Below, piece by piece: positions 1-6,707 of a DNA stretch of 64,000 nt (position 1 is its first letter; each line of letters begins with the position of its first letter). The stretch is from HK1 sp965215295 (GTDB lineage: Bacteria > Pseudomonadota > Gammaproteobacteria > HK1). Under the pieces are notes generated by a model. The model had not been told where the DNA came from. It did no database searches and saw only the letters and a program-made list of their open reading frames with translations. The DNA is taken from the NCBI GenBank assembly GCA_965215295.1, contig OZ244045.1, positions 1,302,001-1,366,000 on the forward strand, read 5' to 3'. The position numbers were made by a program, and so were the translations under genes.

Positions 1-762
1 GCCGCGGACCGCCGCAAGCGGCCGTGCGCCGCGGCGGGCCGCGAAGTCGTCGGCCTCCACGACCAGCACCGCACTCCCTTCGCCGAGGACGAGGCCATCG
101 CGGTTCCGATCGAACGGGCGGCAGATGCCGGGGGTGACGTTGCGCATCACGCTGAAACCCGCGCAGGAGATCGGGGACAGAGGGTCGAAGCCACCGGCGA
201 TGACGACGTCCGCCTTGTCCGAACGCACCAGGTCGAGGGCGGCGGCCAGTGCGAGGTTCGATGACGTGCACGCGGTCGAGAACACCAGGTTGGGTCCGAG
301 AAAGCCGGATTCGATGCACATGCGATAGCCCGGCGCGTGCATCGAGTGATCCCGCAAGCGGGATGGGCGGCGACGGCCTTCCCGGGCGGCGCGGTAGTAC
401 TGGAATCCGGTCACCGCACCGCCCAGGGTGGAGCCCATGGCCACCGCGCCTCTCATGGGCTCCACCCCGCGGAGATCGATCCGCGCCATGGCGACCGCCT
501 GGTCGAAGGCGGCCAGGACGAGCTCGGAGCTGCGGTCCATCTTCCTCCGATCCCGGTGTTCGTAGACCGGACCCGGATCGAAGTGCGTCGCCTCGCAGGC
601 GCGCGGGTTGCGCAGGCCGCTGGCGTCGAAGCCGGTAATCGTCCGCTGCCCGCGGCGGCCCGCGCGCATGGCCTCGACGAACGACTCGAAATCGTTCGCG
701 ATCGCGTTGACCACCCCCACCCCGGTCACCAGCGCGTCGCGAGAATGCATCCGGGGGATCAT
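1..762 (-). CDS. Beta-ketoacyl-ACP synthase, C-terminus beyond window edge
   Basis: Open reading frame running off the left edge (254 codons visible). It begins ATG at 762, with a GAGGAGG ribosome site about 9 bases upstream. The protein opens with the thiolase-fold strand LVTGVGVVNAIA and carries the nucleophile motif STACTSSN, so the active-site Cys is present. The segment GICRPFDRNRDGLVLGEGSA is typical of FabF/FabB-type condensing enzymes. The two catalytic His residues would lie outside the window. It is the last visible gene of the acyl operon, 142 bases after the preceding ketosynthase gene. The family role is chain-extending Claisen condensation of acyl groups on ACP. The family is certain; the substrate is unknown. 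Confidence 0.88.
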   Translation of the reverse strand, partial: MIPRMHSRDALVTGVGVVNAIANDFESFVEAMRAGRRGQRTITGFDASGLRNPRACEATHFDPGPVYEHRDRRKMDRSSELVLAAFDQAVAMARIDLRGVEPMRGAVAMGSTLGGAVTGFQYYRAAREGRRRPSRLRDHSMHAPGYRMCIESGFLGPNLVFSTACTSSNLALAAALDLVRSDKADVVIAGGFDPLSPISCAGFSVMRNVTPGICRPFDRNRDGLVLGEGSAVLVVEADDFAARRGARPLAAVRG

Positions 763-904
763 CGGTGGTCCTCCTCGCGCCGGGCCGCCGCAACCGCTTC
801 GACGGCGCGGAGCGGCGCGCAAGGAGACGGGGCTCCCGGAACCGCCGGCCCGCGGCTCGTTCCCGTCGGCCGGGGACCCTGCCCCGGGAACCTCGGCGCC
901 GTCT

Positions 905-2089
905 TCACCATGCCGGGCTCCTGATCAGGGTCGCGCCGAACATGCCGTTCAGGCCGACGCCGGTGCACAGGATCGACCCGGTTCCGCGGCCGAGTGCCCC
1001 GGTCCCGTCCATGGAGGCGGGAGCGCGACCCCGGTGCACCATCTCCACCGCCAGCGTGACGTCGAACATTCCCGCAGCTCCCATCGCATGGCCGATGTCG
1101 TTCGTCATCGACGCCACCGGCGGCGGTGCGCCGCCGAACACCGACCGGACCGCCACCGCCTGCACCCGATCGTCGACGTCGTTGTGGGAGAACGCCGAGA
1201 GGATGACGTCCACGTCGGCCGGAGCCGCCTCGGCGTCGGCGAAACACCCGTGTATCGCGGCGATCAATCCGCGCGCGTCGGGTGCGGGCCGAACCAGCTT
1301 CCAGGCGTCGTTGGTCGTGGTGGCGCCGGCCATCTCGGCCAGCGTGGACGCACCCCGGGCCAAGGCGTCGTCCGCACGCTCGAGCAGCAATGCAGCGGCC
1401 CCCTCCGAGGAAACCGCTCCCCGGCGGGGGCGGGACGACGGCGGTTCGTCCGCTCCTGCCGGGGGCCGATGCCATCGCAGAATGCGCAGCGCGGACTGAA
1501 CGGCCTCGCACAGCTCGTCGGCACAGAGCGCGATCACCGCATCGACGCCGGAGTGCGCGAGCAGCATCTGCGCCTGCTGGAGCACTACCGGAGCGCAGAC
1601 GCTCGCGGCCAGGACCTGGATCGGACCCTTCAGTCCGAACTGGATGCTCGCCAGGCTCGCGGGAGCATTGAAGACGGATTCCTGGAAGGCCCGCGGCTTC
1701 ACCGCTTCAGCGCCACGGTCGATCAGGTCGTCGTAGATCTCCTGGGTGGTCGCGGCGGGGCCGTGCGAGGTGCCGTAGACGATGCCGATCACACGACCGG
1801 CCGCCCCCTTGCCGGTGGGAAGCCGCGCCTGGGTCAGCGCCAGGTGCACCGCCGCGATCGCGAACTGCGACACCAGCGACATCCTCCCGATCCGGCCGGT
1901 ATGCAGCATCCGCCGCAGGTCCGGCATCACCGCCTCGGCACTCGGCAGCTTGCCCCGGTAGCGTGTGCACGGAGCGAACGTCCTCTCACCGGCGCCGCCG
2001 GCGTCCCACAGCGCCCCGGTGCCGATCCCGAACGACCCGATGGCGCCCGCGCCGGTTATTGCGACGCGCCGAGCGAGATCCGATGCCAT
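905..2089 (-). CDS. Beta-ketoacyl synthase-like protein with altered active site
   Basis: 394 residues, start ATG at 2089, overlapping the upstream lipoprotein gene by 34 bases. The thiolase fold is recognisable: VAITGAGAIGSFG at the N-terminus, Cys165 in ASVCAPVV, and GHAMGAAG (His334) near the C-terminus. The stretch that should read HGTGTxxND instead reads AFSHNDVDD around residues 299-307, so the first catalytic His seems to be lost although Cys and the second His remain. That is unusual for an elongating ketosynthase. The protein could be a priming or chain-length subunit, an acyltransferase-like KS, or an inactive partner of the neighbouring KS. Function within the operon is inferred. 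Confidence 0.82.
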   Translation of the reverse strand: MASDLARRVAITGAGAIGSFGIGTGALWDAGGAGERTFAPCTRYRGKLPSAEAVMPDLRRMLHTGRIGRMSLVSQFAIAAVHLALTQARLPTGKGAAGRVIGIVYGTSHGPAATTQEIYDDLIDRGAEAVKPRAFQESVFNAPASLASIQFGLKGPIQVLAASVCAPVVLQQAQMLLAHSGVDAVIALCADELCEAVQSALRILRWHRPPAGADEPPSSRPRRGAVSSEGAAALLLERADDALARGASTLAEMAGATTTNDAWKLVRPAPDARGLIAAIHGCFADAEAAPADVDVILSAFSHNDVDDRVQAVAVRSVFGGAPPPVASMTNDIGHAMGAAGMFDVTLAVEMVHRGRAPASMDGTGALGRGTGSILCTGVGLNGMFGATLIRSPAW

Positions 2090-2895
2090 TTCGCCAGCTC
2101 CTGGAGGGTGGGGTTCGCGGTCGTTTCGGAGAGCTGCTTCCAGGACCGGGCCGCGTCCTCGGTCCGTCCGATCCCGCCCATCGCCCGGGCCCGCGAGAGG
2201 AAGTACCTCTCACGCCAACTCCGCGAGCGCAGGACGTCCGAGAAGCCGGGATTGCCGTCCGGGTCGCGGATCCACGCACGCAGCCTTTCGAAGTCCGCGA
2301 GCCCCTCGTCGCCGCCACCGAAGATCGACGGCATCCCGAGACGGGTGGAGCCGCGGATGAGCCGGATGATCGGATCGTCCGGCGCGGCGCCGACTGCCGA
2401 GTCCAGATCGGAGAACGCCGCCTTCACGTGGTAGAGCCGGACGAAGCCGGGTCCCGGAATGATCTGCCACAGCCCCTGGACGGGGTAGTCGCGGGCCATC
2501 AGCGCGTGGGCGGAGCCCCGCCACGCACGGGCGAGGGCGAAGCCGGGATTGGCTTCGAGCACCGTGTCGAAGGCGTCGATGGCCTGACTCGACCATGCCG
2601 GATCGGAAGTCGCGGACGCGAGACGGTATGCGGCCAGTCCGGCCACGAACGGGTCGCCGCCAGGACCGCTCTCCTCCTCCCAGATCGGTTCGTGCTCGGC
2701 GATCGTCTCCGCCCGCCACGCCTGCTCGGCCTTCTCCAGGCTGTCGATCTCCCCGACCGGGGCGACGGGCGCGGCCACCGGCGTGACGGGCGTGCAGCCG
2801 GACGCCAGGAGACCGTACCCCGTCGCCAGGACCGCCGCCGCCACCCAGGTTCCCAGGAACGAGCGGAAGATGACTCGGCCTTCAGGCTTTCGCAT
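2056..2895 (-). CDS. Predicted lipoprotein with TPR-like region
   Basis: 279 residues. The N-terminus has basic residues (MRKPEGR), a hydrophobic stretch and a lipobox LLASGC, so a lipid-anchored protein with Cys near position 34 is expected. The remainder is helical, with motifs reminiscent of TPR units (AIDAFDTVLEANPGFALARAW at about residues 105-125), but I do not recognise a named family. The gene overlaps the upstream acyltransferase gene by 14 bases and the downstream ketosynthase gene by 34 bases, so it is co-translated with the acyl operon. It may anchor or scaffold the acyl machinery at the membrane, or help export the product; this is inference. Confidence 0.7.
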   Translation of the reverse strand: MRKPEGRVIFRSFLGTWVAAAVLATGYGLLASGCTPVTPVAAPVAPVGEIDSLEKAEQAWRAETIAEHEPIWEEESGPGGDPFVAGLAAYRLASATSDPAWSSQAIDAFDTVLEANPGFALARAWRGSAHALMARDYPVQGLWQIIPGPGFVRLYHVKAAFSDLDSAVGAAPDDPIIRLIRGSTRLGMPSIFGGGDEGLADFERLRAWIRDPDGNPGFSDVLRSRSWRERYFLSRARAMGGIGRTEDAARSWKQLSETTANPTLQELAKWHRISLGASQ

Positions 2896-4186
2896 TTTCG
2901 ATTGCCTCCGGAATGCGCTTCGCGCATGGGAAACCGCCCGCCATCTCCCGGACGACGAGGTGCTTGAAGTAGCGCTCCATCACGTAGGGGTTCAGGATGC
3001 GCTCCATGTCGGTGGCGATGCCGCTCGGCGCGTCCATGCGCGCGATGGCGGCCAGGTTGATCACCATCGGCAGGACCTTGATCCCGTAGCCGGTCGAGTG
3101 CTCGGCGGGCGACACACGGGAGTGGTCGCGAAGCATCCTGAAGCCGAGTTTCTCGTACATACTCGCCTGGAAATCGAAGGCGTCATTGAAGACGAAGTGG
3201 ATACGCCTCTCGGCGGCGGCCTCGATGACGCACTTGAAGAGCCCCCTCAGGAGCACCGGACTGATGCGGTAGCCCCGGAGCACGCCCAGACGACCGATCT
3301 CGGCGACGGGACCCATGCGCCGCCAGGCGCTCAGGTCGAGACGCGTGATTTCTTCGATGGGCAGGCCGCGTTGCCTGTGGTCGAAGAAGATGCAGATTCC
3401 GCCGATCGGACGATCGCCGGCGAATGCCAGAAACGGCAGGAATTCGTTCCGCCGGACGCCGCTGATGGCCCGGTGTTCACGGACGATCGCCGCGGTGTCG
3501 ATCCGGCGGCGCATGCCGAGCGCGCGCTGCAGATCCGCCCGGTAAGCCTCGGCGACGAGGTTGTCGAAGGTCTCGCGATCGCCTCGGCTCGTCGCTTCGC
3601 GGAACGAGTAGCCCTCGAGATCGAAACGGGGGCGGCGCCCGCAGGCCGGCCCCATCGAGACGAAGTGCAGCCATATCGTGACGACCACCCCCAGCGTCAT
3701 CAGGCCCAGCGGAACGTAGAAAAAGCCCGGGCCCGGGATCAGGGTCAGGGCGGCAAGACCCGCCGCGAGATGCAACCCTCCCCACACCAGCGAGGTCGCA
3801 CGGTGCAGGGGCGGGAAGCCGGCGTCTCCCGCATAGGTGGCGGTGAACGGCCGGCCCGCCAGCAGCAGTGCGAGGATCAGCGCGGCCAGGGTCCAGTAGA
3901 CCGCCGGGGAGAGCCAGGCCATCCAGGACGGGTCATCGTCACGGTAGAGGGCGAACGCGACGAACAGATAGAACACGGCCATGACCCGGGTGATTGGAGA
4001 GGCCACTCCGAGCCGCCACTCGTACGCCCACAAACCGGCGTAGAGCGAGGCGGCGATGAGCGGCGCCACGCCGAGCGGCGCGAAGTACAGCGTGAAGATC
4101 GCCGCCAGCATCGCGAAGAGACTGATCAGCATCAGCCTGACCATCATGCGCAGCCTCGCACCCGAATGTGTCGTCCCGGCGTCCAC
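2882..4186 (-). CDS. Membrane-anchored FeeM-like N-acyltransferase (GNAT fold)
   Basis: 434 residues from a GTG start at 4186, with AAGGGA a few bases upstream. The first ~175 residues form several hydrophobic segments (for example LMLISLFAMLAAIFTLYFA and VYWTLAALILALLLA). From about residue 190 a soluble domain follows the pattern of N-acyl amino acid synthases and autoinducer-synthase-like GNAT enzymes: EIGRLGVLRGYR, then VIEAAAERRIHFVFNDAF, then YEKLGFRML and a late IKVLPMVINL. FeeM-type enzymes move an acyl chain from ACP to the amine of an amino acid, and fee clusters also encode a dedicated ACP. Here the gene lies directly after a GcvT-like and an ACP gene. The multi-helix N-terminus is not part of classical FeeM. 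Amine acceptor unknown. Confidence 0.72.
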   Translation of the reverse strand: MDAGTTHSGARLRMMVRLMLISLFAMLAAIFTLYFAPLGVAPLIAASLYAGLWAYEWRLGVASPITRVMAVFYLFVAFALYRDDDPSWMAWLSPAVYWTLAALILALLLAGRPFTATYAGDAGFPPLHRATSLVWGGLHLAAGLAALTLIPGPGFFYVPLGLMTLGVVVTIWLHFVSMGPACGRRPRFDLEGYSFREATSRGDRETFDNLVAEAYRADLQRALGMRRRIDTAAIVREHRAISGVRRNEFLPFLAFAGDRPIGGICIFFDHRQRGLPIEEITRLDLSAWRRMGPVAEIGRLGVLRGYRISPVLLRGLFKCVIEAAAERRIHFVFNDAFDFQASMYEKLGFRMLRDHSRVSPAEHSTGYGIKVLPMVINLAAIARMDAPSGIATDMERILNPYVMERYFKHLVVREMAGGFPCAKRIPEAIENAKA

Positions 4187-4196
4187 GAAGATCCCT

Positions 4197-5186
4197 TCAG
4201 CCCAGGCGATCGAGGATGGAGCGGCCCAGGAAGGCCGGCGCGGAGACGGTCTCGCCGGCGCGCCGGTCGGAGCCGACCGCGCAGGTCAGCCCCGGCATCG
4301 CGAGGTCCTCGCCGAGGTACGCAAGGGCGACGGAGCGGCCGAGGGTCTCCGAGTGGAAGGCGGACTGGACGCAGCCGATGTCGCAGTCCTCGATGAACAC
4401 CCGCTGGTTCCGCAGAGCCGCGGCGTCGCCGTCGACGATCATCAGCACGCACTTGCGCCGCACCGAACGCTTCTTTCGCTCGAGACCGGCCGCCGCGCGC
4501 AGGTTCCGCTTGCGGAAGTCGATCATCCACTGGAGCCCGGCCTCGAAGACGGAGACGTCGGGCGGCACGTCGCGGGTGCGGCTGAGGGTGCCCATCTCGG
4601 TCATCATCACCGGCAGCGCATCCTCCGCGACCACCAGGGCATCGTCGTCCGCGGCCTGCCGGAGCGCGTCGATCACCGCCTGCTTGCGGGCGATGTCGCC
4701 GAACAGGTGCAGCTCGTACTCTCCGAAATACCCGATCCGCGCGGCCAGGACCGCCGGGTCGCCGAGCGGCAGGACGTTGAGGAAGGCGATGGAGTGCACC
4801 TCGTCGCCGAACGCCTTCCAGGCCACCCGCTCGGCCTCGGGCCCGATCAGGGCGAGGGCGAACGTCTCGCGCCGGATATCCCGCGGTACCGCGTTGCGGC
4901 CGGTGGTGCTCTCGTCGAGGGCGGCGCGGATGGCATCGCGGTCGGCGGGCTCACCGAGGATCCGGTAGCCGTCCTCGAGCGCGATGATCCACACGATGGC
5001 ATCGACTCCTCCCGTCGGCGACGGGATCAGGGTGTTCGCGGCGCGCCCCTCGAAGAGGTCGCGGACGTTGCAGCCGACGGCGTCGTCGAGCGCGTCCTCC
5101 GCGTCCGGACCCGAGAGATCGATGCGGATCCATCCTTGCAGATCGGCCAGCCCGGCATGCTCACGCAGGCGTCGATAGTCGGTCAT
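4197..5186 (-). CDS. GcvT/YgfZ-fold folate-binding-like protein
   Basis: 329 residues. Start ATG at 5186 preceded by GAGGAGG; its ATGA overlaps the stop of the ACP gene. The N-terminal region (DLSGPDAEDALDDAVGCNVRDL) and the segment LALIGPEAERVAWKAFGD resemble aminomethyltransferase (GcvT) and related tetrahydrofolate-binding proteins. A C-terminal beta-rich part (SETLGRSVALAYLGEDLAMPG) matches the GcvT C-terminal barrel pattern. No glycine-cleavage genes are nearby, so a role in glycine cleavage is unlikely. In the acyl operon it could transfer a one-carbon group to the product, demethylate a precursor, or be a structural homologue. The family is moderately certain; the function is unknown. 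Confidence 0.68.
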   Translation of the reverse strand: MTDYRRLREHAGLADLQGWIRIDLSGPDAEDALDDAVGCNVRDLFEGRAANTLIPSPTGGVDAIVWIIALEDGYRILGEPADRDAIRAALDESTTGRNAVPRDIRRETFALALIGPEAERVAWKAFGDEVHSIAFLNVLPLGDPAVLAARIGYFGEYELHLFGDIARKQAVIDALRQAADDDALVVAEDALPVMMTEMGTLSRTRDVPPDVSVFEAGLQWMIDFRKRNLRAAAGLERKKRSVRRKCVLMIVDGDAAALRNQRVFIEDCDIGCVQSAFHSETLGRSVALAYLGEDLAMPGLTCAVGSDRRAGETVSAPAFLGRSILDRLG

Positions 5187-5488
5187 CGCACGTCCTCCTC
5201 TCGGTTTTGGCGGGACAGGATCAGGTCCACGATGGAGTTGACGGAGCGGATCTCCTGCATGTCGTCGTCCTCGATGCGGATGCCGAACTCCCCTTCGACC
5301 GCGACCACGATCTCGAGGGCATCCACCGAGTCGAGACCCAGCCCGACCCCGAAGAGCAGGCAGTCGTCCGGGATCTCGTCGGCCTCGCGATCGAGGTCGA
5401 GCCGGTCGATCAGCAATTCCTTGAGACGATGGGTGAGGTCCTTGCGCTGCCCTGCATAGGCCCGCGCTTCCACAAGCGTATCGATCAT
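5183..5488 (-). CDS. Acyl carrier protein (first of two)
   Basis: 101 residues. The phosphopantetheine attachment motif is GLDSVDALEI with Ser54, followed by the acidic helix II/III typical of ACP (VAVEGEFGIRIEDDDMQEI). Start ATG at 5488 shares one base with the TGA stop of the ketoreductase gene, and its own stop overlaps the next start, so its level is probably coupled to both. It is a dedicated carrier for the operon, distinct from housekeeping AcpP, and presumably holds the acyl chain for the ketosynthases, reductases and the N-acyltransferase. Confidence 0.92.
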   Translation of the reverse strand: MIDTLVEARAYAGQRKDLTHRLKELLIDRLDLDREADEIPDDCLLFGVGLGLDSVDALEIVVAVEGEFGIRIEDDDMQEIRSVNSIVDLILSRQNREEDVR

Positions 5489-6234
5489 CAGACGTAACTC
5501 CCCCCACTGACGTTGATGGTGGTGCCGGTAACGTAGGTCGACAGGTCCGAGCCCAGGAAGACGCAGGGGCCGGCCACCTCTTCCGGCCGTCCCACCCTCT
5601 GCAGGGGAATGAGCTGCCGGAGCTCCTTGTTGGCGGCCGGTGGCATGCGCTTGGCCATCTCGGTATCGATCACGCCGACGAACAGCGCGTTGGCCAGCAC
5701 GTTGAACTTGCCCGCCTCTCGCGCGAGCGATTTCGTGAAGCCCACGATCCCGGCCTTCGCCGCGGTGTAGTTGCATTGCCCCGGCCGGCCGGCCAGGGCC
5801 GCGACGGAGCTGATGGAGATGATCCGGCCGTGGCGCTGCTTCATCATCTGCCGCGCCGCTTCGCGCGAGCACTGGTAGACGCCACGCAGGTTGACGGCGA
5901 TCACCTCGTCGAACTCCTTCTCGCTCATCATCACCAGCGGCTTGTCGCGGACGACGCCGGCGTTGTTGACCAGGATGTCCAGCCGTCCGAACGCGTCCAC
6001 CGCCCGCTGTACCAGAACCCTGGCGGTGGCCCCCTCCGCGACCGAGCCGGGCACGGTTTCGCAGCGCCCGCCGAGATCCCGGATCGCTTCCGCGGTTTCG
6101 GCCAGGGCATCGGAGGGGCGGGAGGCGTTCAGCACCACGCAGGCCCCCTGCCGCGCGTATTCGAGAGCGATCGAGCGGCCGATCCCACGCGAGCTGCCGG
6201 TGACGATCGCGGACTTGCCGTCGAGGAGCTTCAT
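5488..6234 (-). CDS. 3-oxoacyl-ACP reductase (FabG-type SDR)
   Basis: 248 residues. Classic short-chain dehydrogenase features: cofactor loop TGSSRGIGRS near the N-terminus, NNAGV, the serine ISISSVA, and the catalytic pair in NYTAAKAG. The tail GTTINVSGGSYV is also typical. It would reduce the 3-oxoacyl-ACP made by the ketosynthases, probably with NADPH. Start ATG at 6234 overlaps the thioesterase stop (ATGA), and its stop overlaps the ACP start. It is one of two intact ketoreductases in the operon. Confidence 0.9.
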   Translation of the reverse strand: MKLLDGKSAIVTGSSRGIGRSIALEYARQGACVVLNASRPSDALAETAEAIRDLGGRCETVPGSVAEGATARVLVQRAVDAFGRLDILVNNAGVVRDKPLVMMSEKEFDEVIAVNLRGVYQCSREAARQMMKQRHGRIISISSVAALAGRPGQCNYTAAKAGIVGFTKSLAREAGKFNVLANALFVGVIDTEMAKRMPPAANKELRQLIPLQRVGRPEEVAGPCVFLGSDLSTYVTGTTINVSGGSYV

Positions 6235-6707
6235 CGGGACACCTCCCGCCCGCGCGCCGGCGTGCTCGACCGCATCCGCTCGAACACGCACCGCAGGTCG
6301 TCCGGGTAGGGGATCGGGCGCCGGCTGAAGCGGTCCATGCACACGAGTTCGGCGCGCACCGTGCACACCAGCGTCCCGCCGCGCCGGATGCGGCTGATCC
6401 ACCGGGAGCTCGCGGCTCCGAGCCGCTCGACTCCGGTCCGGACGGCGAGGCGGTCGTCGAACTGCGCCGGAAGGTGGAACTTCATGTCCGCCGAACGCAG
6501 CGCGAGACTCAGGCGCCGGTGCTCGAACAGCTCTCCGACGTCCAGTCCCGCCGCGCGCATGACCTCGTTGCGACCCCGTTCCGCCATCTCCAGATACCGG
6601 GGGTGGTAGACGACCCCGCCTGCGTCGGTATCGCCGAAGATGACGCGAAAGGTCGTGGGCGCCACCGCCGGAGCGTGGCAATCGTGTGACGTGGTGTGTT
6701 CGTTCAC
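6231..6707 (-). CDS. YbgC/4-hydroxybenzoyl-CoA-type thioesterase
   Basis: 158 residues with a hotdog-fold signature FGDTDAGGVVYHPRYLEMAE, where the Asp of the DTDAGG motif is the usual catalytic residue. The start is GTG at 6707, chosen because GTGA overlaps the stop of the fused ketosynthase gene and no upstream ATG exists in frame. It would hydrolyse acyl-ACP or acyl-CoA thioesters, either releasing the product or proofreading stalled chains. Similar thioesterases accompany aryl-polyene and other type II acyl clusters. The substrate is not evident from the sequence. Confidence 0.87.
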   Translation of the reverse strand: MNEHTTSHDCHAPAVAPTTFRVIFGDTDAGGVVYHPRYLEMAERGRNEVMRAAGLDVGELFEHRRLSLALRSADMKFHLPAQFDDRLAVRTGVERLGAASSRWISRIRRGGTLVCTVRAELVCMDRFSRRPIPYPDDLRCVFERMRSSTPARGREVSR

